A stretch of 10,357 bases of DNA from Clostridia bacterium. Its GTDB lineage: Bacteria > Bacillota_A > Clostridia > Peptostreptococcales > JAAYPU01. A program made the position numbers and the translations under genes. This document shows, piece after piece, positions 1 through 4,787 of this stretch. Under the pieces are notes generated by a model, which worked only from the letters and a program-made list of their open reading frames with translations, was not told the DNA's origin and did no database searches. The stretch is from assembly GCA_022360735.1 (NCBI GenBank), contig JAKSCF010000221.1, forward strand, positions 1-10,357. The letters run 5' to 3'. Numbering within the stretch: the stretch's first letter is position 1; every line of letters starts with the position of its first letter.

Positions 1-84
1 AAATGAAAACCAAATGTATTTATGGTATGTGCTCACGACTTACATACATTAGAAGCATTAAAAAAGCTAGAAAAAAAGGATTAA
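1..84 (+). CDS. 3' tail of an upstream reading frame (partial, contains an in-frame TGA)
   Basis: The frame that ends with TAA at 82-84 reads as plausible protein for 26 codons from position 7 (for example VCAHDLHTLEALKKLEKKD). It stops 13 nt before the butyrate kinase start, with that gene's ribosome binding site in between, as expected for an upstream gene of the same operon. I do not recognise the family; it does not resemble the end of phosphate butyryltransferase, the usual partner of buk. The codon at 4-6 in this frame is TGA. It may be a selenocysteine codon, the scar of a frameshift, or a true stop that makes the following frame coincidental. Only the window edge is visible, so the upstream gene cannot be judged. 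Confidence 0.35.
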
Positions 85-97
85 TTAGGAGAAGATT

Positions 98-1153
98 ATG
101 AAAATATTAGTTATTAATCCAGGTAGTACATCTACCAAGATAGCATTATATGAAGATAAAAATGAACTATTTAATAAGAGCATAACTCATTCTGCTGATG
201 AGGTTTCTAAGTATGATACGGTGTACAGTCAGTTTGATATGAGAAAAAACCTTATTCTAAAAGCACTAGAGGATAACAATTATTCAGTAGATGACCTTGA
301 CTGTGTTATTGGCAGAGGAGGTTTATTCCCTCCCCTTAAAACAGGCGGCTATATAGTTAATGAAAAAATGGTTAATATGGTAAAGGAAAATAAGATACCT
401 GAGCATGCTTCTAATCTTGGTTGTGTTATAGCTGATAGCATAGCAAAACCACTTGGTATTCCAGCATATATTTATGATGCTGTATCAGCTAACGATTTTC
501 CACCTATAGCGAAGATAACAGGAATGCCGGAGATTGAGAGAAAGAGCTTTTGCCATGTACTTAACTCAAGAGCAATGGCAATAAAGTATGCAAAGAGTAT
601 AAAAAAAGATTACTCAGAGCTTAATATACTTGTGGCACATCTTGGTGGTGGAATAACAGCAAGTGTTCATAAAAAAGGAAAATTAGTAGACTCATTATCA
701 GATGATAATGGAGCATTTTCGCCGGAAAGAGCCGGTAGTCTCCCTATACTAGAGATAATTGATATGTGCTATAGTGGGAATTACACACATAAAGTAATGA
801 AAAAGAAAATGAGGGGAAATGGTGGACTTGTAGCACATCTTGGTACATCTGACTGTAGAGAGATAGAGAAGATGATAGAAGACGGAGATAAAAAAGCCGC
901 ACTTGTGTACGAAGCACAAGCATACCAGATAGCAAAGTGCGTTGGATTATTATATCCTGTATTAATGGGTGATATAGATGCTATAATTTTAACTGGTGGA
1001 ATAGCTTATTCAGATTTACTTATAGAAAATGTGAAAAAATACATCTCACACATGGGTAATATTATTGTGCTTCCTGGTGAACATGAGATGCAGGCTATGG
1101 CAGAAGGAGCAACTCGTATATTAAAAGGTGAAGAAGAATATTATACGATGTAA
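98..1153 (+). CDS. buk: Butyrate kinase (acetokinase family)
   Basis: Cytoplasmic kinase that interconverts butyryl phosphate plus ADP with butyrate plus ATP, or the branched-chain equivalents. It is the ATP-yielding last step of butyrate or branched-chain fatty acid formation in anaerobes. The 351 residues match the usual family length. The N-terminal phosphate-binding signature NPGSTSTK is at residues 7-14, the second nucleotide-binding motif VAHLGGGIT at 179-187, the motif LTGGIAYS at 298-305, and the C-terminal GEHEMQAMAEGA at 327-338. The start is supported by TAGGAGA just upstream and by the conserved MKILVINPGS beginning. It probably shares a transcript with the frame ending at 84; no phosphate butyryltransferase is visible here. 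A hairpin follows at 1231. Some members prefer isobutyrate or 2-methylbutyrate, and sequence alone does not settle the substrate. Confidence 0.95.
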   Translation: MKILVINPGSTSTKIALYEDKNELFNKSITHSADEVSKYDTVYSQFDMRKNLILKALEDNNYSVDDLDCVIGRGGLFPPLKTGGYIVNEKMVNMVKENKIPEHASNLGCVIADSIAKPLGIPAYIYDAVSANDFPPIAKITGMPEIERKSFCHVLNSRAMAIKYAKSIKKDYSELNILVAHLGGGITASVHKKGKLVDSLSDDNGAFSPERAGSLPILEIIDMCYSGNYTHKVMKKKMRGNGGLVAHLGTSDCREIEKMIEDGDKKAALVYEAQAYQIAKCVGLLYPVLMGDIDAIILTGGIAYSDLLIENVKKYISHMGNIIVLPGEHEMQAMAEGATRILKGEEEYYTM

Positions 1154-1230
1154 AGCATAAGGTATACGCAAAATAAGAATAAAACTTAGCTTTACGGACA
1201 GTTTTGGATTAAAATAAGTCATTATAATAA

Positions 1231-1262
1231 AGAATCACTAGCTCAGCCAGTGATTCTCTTTA
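1231..1262 (+). terminator. Hairpin terminator after buk
   Basis: Perfect 9-bp arms AGAATCACT (1231-1239) and AGTGATTCT (1249-1257) enclose a 9-nt loop and are followed by CTTTATAT. The trailing T-run is short, so termination may be moderate. The hairpin lies 77 nt past the buk stop and faces the separate minus-strand terminator of the GntR gene. Confidence 0.65.
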
Positions 1263-1265
1263 TAT

Positions 1266-1297
1266 AAAAAAGCAGGACGCAAATAGCGGCCCGCTTT
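1266..1297 (-). terminator. Intrinsic terminator of the GntR-family gene
   Basis: Read on the minus strand, a G+C-rich stem of about 12 bp (plus-strand 1286-1297 pairing with 1269-1280, one mismatch and one G-U, 5-nt loop) is followed by a run of T (complement of the A-run at 1266-1271). The stem overlaps the TAA stop of the regulator gene. Confidence 0.8.
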
Positions 1298-2006
1298 ATT
1301 CGTCATCTTCTTTTATAAACTCATACAATAATTCGATAGCACTATTTAAGTGATCTCGCATGATTTTTCTACCTCTTTCAGCATCTTTTTTCTTGAAGCA
1401 ATCGAGAATCTCTTTATGCTCTTCTAATTCAGATAATAACTCGTTTTGATCCAATGATAAAATATGCCTGCTTCTTACAGCAGATATTTCATCAGCAGTA
1501 GCAGAAAGAAACTGTTCTAAATATTTATTTCGCGAAATTCTAGCAATCTCATCATGAAAAGGCTGTCCAAGATTCCAACGATACGTTTTATTATTAAGGC
1601 TGTCTACGGAATCCTGAATGATTTTTTCCAAATTAGCAATATCACTTTTAGTGGATTTTACAATAGAAAGAAAAGTAAGTTCCGGTTCTATTATCAGCCT
1701 TGACTCTAATAAATCGTAAGTAACATTTTTCTGATCCAAAGTTGTAAACAAGTTCAAATATTTTATATTTCTCAAAGCAGTAGGAGAAACGATAGTTCCC
1801 GTACCGGCTTTTGAAGTAATAATATCCATTATCTCAAGAGATTTTAATGCTTCTCGAACAGAGTTTCTACTCACCTGAAAAGATTCAGCTAACTCCATCT
1901 CATTAGGGAGTTTTTCTCCCAAGCTGATTTCGCCATCCGTTATCATTTTAATAATATAATCAAATACTTCTTTATAAACACTTCTTTTAGCTATGGGCTT
2001 TATCAT
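1296..2006 (-). CDS. GntR-family transcriptional regulator, FadR subfamily (FCD domain)
   Basis: DNA-binding repressor or activator of about 236 residues. The N-terminal winged helix is clear: LPNEMELAESFQVSRNSVREALKSLE, split here as LPNEMELAESF and SRNSVREALKSLE, then a wing with AGTGTIVS. The C-terminal all-helical FCD effector domain has the usual ESRLIIEPEL entry, FHDEIARISRN, and a late His in RDHL, the set that normally binds a metal or small carboxylate. I chose the ATG at 2006 because GGGAGGG sits 7 nt before it. The in-frame ATG at 2021 would put that Shine-Dalgarno sequence inside the coding region, and the ATG at 2009 is only 3-4 nt from it. The gene is monocistronic, convergent with buk, with its own promoter and terminator. 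Its target and ligand cannot be read from the context; FCD regulators often sense acids of central metabolism. Confidence 0.9.
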   Translation of the reverse strand: MIKPIAKRSVYKEVFDYIIKMITDGEISLGEKLPNEMELAESFQVSRNSVREALKSLEIMDIITSKAGTGTIVSPTALRNIKYLNLFTTLDQKNVTYDLLESRLIIEPELTFLSIVKSTKSDIANLEKIIQDSVDSLNNKTYRWNLGQPFHDEIARISRNKYLEQFLSATADEISAVRSRHILSLDQNELLSELEEHKEILDCFKKKDAERGRKIMRDHLNSAIELLYEFIKEDDE

Positions 2007-2040
2007 CATTAACCCTCCCATATTGAATTATTATGAATTA

Positions 2041-2070
2041 ATTATAGTTAAATATACGATAAGTTGTCAA
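2041..2070 (-). promoter_or_regulatory. Consensus sigma-A promoter of the GntR-family gene
   Basis: On the minus strand there is a perfect -35 TTGACA (complement of 2065-2070), an 18-bp spacer, and a perfect -10 TATAAT (complement of 2041-2046), about 35 nt before the start codon. The -35 overlaps GTTGTCAAC (2063-2071), a short near-palindrome that could be an autoregulatory operator. Such a strong promoter would suit a gene held down by its own product, but that is inference. Confidence 0.8.
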
Positions 2071-2320
2071 CGGATGTGCAGTATATTGTTAATAAAATAA
2101 CATTAATTTTACATGATTTTTACATTTAATACATAATATAAATGCTTCCTTATTGTAGCGCATAAAAAAGAGCTAAAAAAACTATCTTAAAATAGAATTT
2201 GAGCATTGATTCAACACGAAAATTATGTTATATATAGAAAGGTATCAACACTTTAGAACCTTATATATATAATAAGTGTTTAATAAAATAGAAAGAAATG
2301 ATAGATAAGAGGAGGCTACA
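2071..2320. other. Divergent intergenic region between the GntR gene and the 2321 gene
   Basis: Very A+T-rich and without a credible ORF. Beyond the promoters given separately, it holds one inverted repeat, AACACTT (2247-2253) and AAGTGTT (2274-2280) around 20 nt of A/T-rich sequence, in the 5' leader of the gene at 2321. It could be a weak hairpin or operator. Confidence 0.4.
2206..2234 (+). promoter_or_regulatory. Candidate sigma-A promoter for the 2321 gene
   Basis: TTGATT (2206-2211), a 17-bp spacer and TATATA (2229-2234). The boxes are reasonable but degenerate, in A/T-rich DNA where chance matches are common. Transcription would start near 2241 and include the inverted repeat at 2247-2280. 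Confidence 0.4.
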
Positions 2321-2734
2321 ATGGATTTGAAGCTTAACTTACTGGGCTTGCCCCAAGATAAATTTAAATATTTAATGGAAAATTATAATACGTGGATCGA
2401 AAACGTTGAAGAAACTGCATTCTTATATATTGAAATAAACAGATTGAACATTAAACAGACTAGAGAATTGGTTCTGGTTTTACAAAAAAATGCATCATTG
2501 GATATGGAGAAGGTTCATCAATTATTGGACCAATGTCTATGTAATGCGGAAATTAAAGAAGAACTAAGAACATTATATCAATCCAATGAATCAGAAGAAA
2601 AAAAATGGATTGTCTATTATAATCATATGGACGTAGGCCACAGAGTCAAAGCAAAGAAATACACAGAAGCACTATTGTTAGCTTATGAAAAATATGGAGC
2701 GGATGGAAAAATAACCAAAGTAGAAGAAGCTTGA
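2321..2734 (+). CDS. Hypothetical protein, 137 aa, soluble and helical
   Basis: I do not recognise the family. The start has a textbook ribosome binding site (GAGGAGG, 5 nt spacing). The protein is hydrophilic, rich in Glu, Lys, Leu and Asn, with no signal peptide or membrane segment. The pattern of Leu/Ile spacing between residues about 10 and 90 suggests several amphipathic helices (for example TRELVLVLQKNASLDMEKV), and the tail has VGHRVKAKKYTEALLLAYEKYG. The two cysteines lie close together (CLC near residue 73). The gene stands alone, with its own promoter candidate and a strong hairpin overlapping its stop codon. A small regulatory or adaptor role would be speculation. Confidence 0.75.
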   Translation: MDLKLNLLGLPQDKFKYLMENYNTWIENVEETAFLYIEINRLNIKQTRELVLVLQKNASLDMEKVHQLLDQCLCNAEIKEELRTLYQSNESEEKKWIVYYNHMDVGHRVKAKKYTEALLLAYEKYGADGKITKVEEA

Positions 2735-2778
2735 TTTGGATAAGACCCAATACATTTGGGCAATCCAAATCGCTTCTT
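2724..2778. terminator. Bidirectional terminator hairpin between two convergent genes
   Basis: AAGAAGC (2724-2730) and GATTTGGAT (2733-2741) pair with ATCCAAATC (2763-2771) and GCTTCTT (2772-2778): 16 bp interrupted by a 2-nt bulge. An inner helix CCCAA/TTGGG (2746-2750, 2756-2760) tops it. The left arm runs over the stop codon of the plus-strand gene (2732-2734), and the right end lies 10 nt from the stop of the minus-strand gene. Neither side has a long T-run, so a stabilising or bidirectional role is likely. Confidence 0.65.
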
Positions 2779-2788
2779 AAATTTCCAT

Positions 2789-2995
2789 TTATTTATTATT
2801 TATTACAACGTCTTCAAACTTATATTTATTGTAAAATTTGTTTAGTTTTTTTAACATCTTTTTTTCGTTGGCAAAGGTATTTATTAAATTTTGACTAATA
2901 TTAGTATTATAGTTGTTAAAATATCGATAGATAGCTTGCCTAACGACTACATCCTCATTAAGTAAATGACACTTAATCAATTCTTTTGTTAACAT
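2789..2995 (-). CDS. Small hypothetical protein, 68 aa
   Basis: I do not recognise it with confidence. It is supported by GGAGG 7 nt before the ATG and by its convergence on a shared terminator. The protein is basic and helical. The stretch ECHLLNEDV-like at residues 8-16 and VVVRQAIYRYF at 16-26 resembles the start of a HEAT-like or SEC-C-linked helical protein (helix, NED, VRQA helix). It could therefore be the surviving N-terminal piece of a longer gene, but no downstream continuation is visible in any frame. There is no membrane segment. Confidence 0.5.
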   Translation of the reverse strand: MLTKELIKCHLLNEDVVVRQAIYRYFNNYNTNISQNLINTFANEKKMLKKLNKFYNKYKFEDVVINNK

Positions 2996-3022
2996 AGATA
3001 TTCCTCCAAATGTATCTAAGTA

Positions 3023-3051
3023 TTGGATTTATATATAAATTATCATATATT
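3023..3051 (+). promoter_or_regulatory. Weak candidate promoter ahead of an orphan terminator
   Basis: TTGGAT (3023-3028), 17 bp, TATATT (3046-3051), pointing away from the small minus-strand gene. The -35 is poor and the region is A/T-rich, so on its own this is weak. It matters because a hairpin and a good terminator, but no gene, follow on the same strand. Confidence 0.25.
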
Positions 3052-3077
3052 GAATGTTTTCTATTATTTTATCACAA

Positions 3078-3120
3078 ATTGTTGCAAAATAGAGTAGCGT
3101 TTCAAATGATTTGCAACAAT
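3078..3120. repeat. 11-bp perfect inverted repeat
   Basis: ATTGTTGCAAA (3078-3088) and TTTGCAACAAT (3110-3120), separated by 21 nt, about 85 nt upstream of the small minus-strand gene. It may be an operator for that gene, the stem of an RNA, or the remnant of a mobile-element end. The sequence decides only that the symmetry is too long for casual chance. Confidence 0.6.
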
Positions 3121-3200
3121 CATAGAGAGCTCAGGGCGCATATTGACCGTGTTGGAAAAATTGTTTAAATGAAAGAATTATTTTTGATGATTGAGACTTG

Positions 3201-3226
3201 AAGACACTGGGAAGGTGTCTTTTTTT
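3201..3226 (+). terminator. Orphan intrinsic terminator
   Basis: AAGACAC (3201-3207), loop TGGGAAG, GTGTCTT (3215-3221), within an unbroken T-run of seven (3220-3226). It is one of the best-formed terminators in the window, yet no recognised gene on this strand precedes it closer than the one ending at 2734, which has its own hairpin. It insulates def from upstream transcription. Confidence 0.8.
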
Positions 3227-3242
3227 GCTTGGAAGTCCAAGC
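3227..3242. repeat. Perfect palindrome upstream of the def promoter
   Basis: GCTTGGA (3227-3233), AG, TCCAAGC (3236-3242): 7-bp arms with a 2-bp centre, ending 7 bp before the -35 box at 3250. The position suits a protein-binding operator. The tiny centre makes an RNA hairpin unlikely. Confidence 0.5.
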
Positions 3243-3249
3243 GGAATAT

Positions 3250-3279
3250 TTGACATTATAAATTTGTGTATTGTAATAT
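3250..3279 (+). promoter_or_regulatory. Sigma-A promoter upstream of def
   Basis: Perfect -35 TTGACA (3250-3255), 18-bp spacer, -10 TAATAT (3274-3279). Transcription would start near 3286, giving a leader of about 170 nt before the def start codon. Confidence 0.6.
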
Positions 3280-3294
3280 TATAAGTAGAAAATA

Positions 3295-3387
3295 ATGGGA
3301 AAGAAAAATGTTGTTGACATAACACCTGACCAAAAGAAAATAATAAACAAAATAATTGAGTATATAGAGTCGTATGATAACGCATAA
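3295..3387 (+). CDS. Possible 30-codon leader ORF ahead of def
   Basis: An ATG right after the predicted transcription start opens a 30-codon frame rich in Lys, Ile and Asp (beginning MGKKNVVDITPDQKK), ending 69 nt before def. It has no Shine-Dalgarno sequence; with only a few bases of leader it would have to be translated as a near-leaderless message. It reads like ordinary protein, so it may instead be the remnant of a lost gene. I do not recognise it. Confidence 0.3.
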   Translation: MGKKNVVDITPDQKKIINKIIEYIESYDNA

Positions 3388-3456
3388 AAACGTCAGACGA
3401 TTTTGAGAAAAATGAAAGAAAATTGAGAATGCAGCAAATCAGAAGGGGGATTTTTA

Positions 3457-3909
3457 ATGGCAATAAGACAAATAAGACAATCAGATGATGAAATATTAAG
3501 AAAAAAGAGCAGAGTTATTGAGGTTGTTGATGATAGAATAAGACAAGTTTTAAATGATATGGCTGATACCATGTATAATACAGAAAATGGAGGAGGATTA
3601 GCAGCGCCTCAAATAGGTATATTAAGAAGGTTAGTTGTAATAGATATGGGCGAAGGACTAATAAAGCTAATCAATCCAAAGATAATTAGTCAGGAAGGAA
3701 CGCAGGAAGTGATAGAAGGATGTTTAAGTATTCCTGATACTTTTGGGAAATTAGAAAGACCTGCAAAGGTAACGATACAAGCATTAAATGAAAATGGTGA
3801 GGAAATTACCATGACAGCAACAGGAAGTTTAGCAAAATGCTTTTGCCATGAAATCGATCATTTAGAAGGTATTCTTTTTACTGACTTAGTAACAGAATAC
3901 ATAAAGTGA
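3457..3909 (+). CDS. def: Peptide deformylase
   Basis: Cytoplasmic metalloenzyme that removes the formyl group from the initiator methionine of nascent proteins. All three motifs are present: GGGLAAPQ (residues 45-52), EGCLSIP with the metal-ligand Cys89 (87-93), and HEIDH (131-135) with the other two metal ligands and the catalytic Glu132. The 150-residue length fits the short Gram-positive/clostridial form, without the insertion of the longer Bacillus-type enzymes. The start follows AAGGGGG at good spacing. A Cys precedes the HEIDH motif (CFCHEIDH). The gene is not beside fmt or priA, its usual partners, and stands alone behind its own promoter. A RAYT element lies only a few bases after its stop, and no separate terminator is visible, so the element's left repeat may end the transcript. 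Confidence 0.95.
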   Translation: MAIRQIRQSDDEILRKKSRVIEVVDDRIRQVLNDMADTMYNTENGGGLAAPQIGILRRLVVIDMGEGLIKLINPKIISQEGTQEVIEGCLSIPDTFGKLERPAKVTIQALNENGEEITMTATGSLAKCFCHEIDHLEGILFTDLVTEYIK

Positions 3910-3916
3910 AGTTTTG

Positions 3917-3932
3917 GGGACGGTTCTTTTTG
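3917..3932 (+). repeat. Left REP-like repeat of the RAYT element
   Basis: GGGACGGTTCTTTTTG, continuing as ACAC. The right copy instead continues, in the same sense, as GTTC. The difference creates the TTGACA used as -35 box by the transposase promoter. The repeat begins 8 nt after the def stop codon. Confidence 0.75.
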
Positions 3933-3958
3933 ACACAAATATCCCTCTTTGATATAAT
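3930..3958 (+). promoter_or_regulatory. Perfect-consensus promoter of the RAYT gene, -35 inside the left repeat
   Basis: TTGACA (3930-3935), exactly 17 bp, TATAAT (3953-3958), with a ribosome binding site (GGAGGTG) 7 nt before the ATG. The -35 uses the last bases of the left repeat, so the element carries its own promoter. Confidence 0.8.
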
Positions 3959-3986
3959 TTAGTAAAACAAATGGAGGTGTTTTGGT

Positions 3987-4751
3987 ATGCCGAGAATGAG
4001 CAGGCAAAGAAGCGAAAGCGGTTATTACCATGTCATGATAAGAGGGAATAACAAGAAGGATATATTTAAAAAAGATGAAGAAAAAGAAAGATTTTTTGAA
4101 ATCATTAAGAAGAATAAATCCGAAAATAAATGGCGCCTTAGAGCATACTGTATTATGAACAACCATGCACATTTGTTGATAGAAGAATGTGAGTATGAAA
4201 TCAATCAAATAATGAAGAAGATCAATGTTAGTTATGCCATGTACTACAATAAAAAATATAAAATAACCGGACATGTCTTTCAAGATCGATATAAAAGCGA
4301 AGTAGTAGCGGATGATACATATTTACTTGTATTAATGAGATACATACATCAGAATCCCATAAAAGCAGGGATGGTAAAAAATATCAAAGATTATAAATGG
4401 AGCAGCTATAACGAATATATAGGAAAAGCAACAGAAAAAATAACGGATATAGATATCATAGAAATATTTTCAAAGAATAAAAAGGAAGCCATAGAAGGGT
4501 TTAAAGCATTCCATAAAGAAAATGATGACAACACCTATCTGGAAGATAAAGAAGAAACATTGAAAAAAAAAAAAAAAAGAGCATGGAAGATGATTGAAGA
4601 CAGGTTAAATAAAAGTGCAGCCAGTAAAAAAGAGCTTGCTGAATTGCTCTTAAAAAACACAAAGCTGCCTCAAAGAAGAATTGCTGAAATGCTAGAAATA
4701 AACAGAGGAGCAGTCCAAAGGATAGGCAGCAAATTAAAAGATCAAGAATGA
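3987..4751 (+). CDS. REP-associated tyrosine transposase (RAYT, IS200-like Y1 family)
   Basis: HUH-type single-strand endonuclease expected to cut and join REP-like hairpins; RAYTs act on short dispersed repeats rather than moving as ordinary insertion sequences. The N-terminal Y1 domain has the strand GYYHVMIRGNN (residues 12-22), the metal-binding HUH motif in NNHAHLL (His60, His62), GHVFQDRYKSEVV (95-107), and the helix RYIHQNPIKAGMV (118-130), where Tyr119 is the likely nucleophile. A C-terminal extension (about 200-254) contains a helix-turn-helix (RRIAEMLEINRGAVQRIGSKL) seen in clostridial relatives. Between the two lies a lysine stretch encoded by a run of sixteen A (4563-4578). The gene is intact, and its stop codon overlaps the right repeat. 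Confidence 0.9.
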   Translation: MPRMSRQRSESGYYHVMIRGNNKKDIFKKDEEKERFFEIIKKNKSENKWRLRAYCIMNNHAHLLIEECEYEINQIMKKINVSYAMYYNKKYKITGHVFQDRYKSEVVADDTYLLVLMRYIHQNPIKAGMVKNIKDYKWSSYNEYIGKATEKITDIDIIEIFSKNKKEAIEGFKAFHKENDDNTYLEDKEETLKKKKKRAWKMIEDRLNKSAASKKELAELLLKNTKLPQRRIAEMLEINRGAVQRIGSKLKDQE

Positions 4752-4777
4752 ACCAAAAAGAACCGTCCCGAAATGTT
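4750..4777 (-). repeat. Right REP-like repeat of the RAYT element
   Basis: GAACCAAAAAGAACCGTCCC (4750-4769), two variable bases, AATGTT (4772-4777). It is identical over these 26 fixed positions to the right half of the hairpin at 9636-9663. The first bases are part of the transposase stop codon. Confidence 0.75.
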
Positions 4778-4787
4778 GGGGGAATGA

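Larger units (their letters stand above)
3058..3226 (+). ncRNA. Candidate small RNA or leader fragment (unproven)
   Basis: Between 2996 and 3456 there is no convincing gene. On the plus strand this stretch has a possible promoter, an 11-bp perfect inverted repeat (3078-3088 and 3110-3120), a slightly more G+C-rich patch (3125-3155) and a strong intrinsic terminator at 3201-3226. That is the layout of an independent RNA of roughly 170 nt. An alternative is the tail of a deleted gene: one frame is open from the inverted repeat to a TAA near 3168 (ending RAHIDRVGKIV). I do not recognise a riboswitch or T-box consensus. Confidence 0.25.
3917..4777 (+). mobile_element. RAYT element: IS200-like HUH transposase gene between inverted REP-like repeats
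   Basis: A single transposase gene is bracketed by a 16-bp perfect inverted repeat, GGGACGGTTCTTTTTG at 3917-3932 and its complement at 4754-4769. A further shared AATGTT lies beyond the right repeat (4772-4777). The same right-end sequence recurs in the solitary hairpin at 9610-9663, linking this transposase to dispersed repeats in the same genome. The element fills the space between def and the minus-strand sigma-54 regulator without breaking either. I see no target-site duplication, as expected for single-strand HUH transposition. Confidence 0.75.

Noticed and set aside
744..935. Minus-strand ORF inside buk
   Set aside because: It lies wholly within a well-supported gene, has no ribosome binding site and reads as low-information sequence. 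The same applies to minus-strand frames inside the aminotransferase and symporter genes.
2009..2021. Upstream start codons for the GntR-family gene
   Set aside because: The ATG at 2021 would place the Shine-Dalgarno GGGAGGG inside the coding sequence, and the ATG at 2009 is too close to it. The ATG at 2006 has normal spacing.
3131..3463. 110-codon minus-strand ORF over the def upstream region
   Set aside because: Its start lies within def, it has no ribosome binding site, it is Phe/Leu/Ser-rich as expected of an antisense A/T-rich frame, and it runs across a terminator, a promoter and a palindrome of the other strand.
3858..4283. Minus-strand ORF spanning the end of def and the start of the transposase gene
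   Set aside because: It crosses the element's left repeat and promoter, is the antisense shadow of two certain genes, and has no ribosome binding site.
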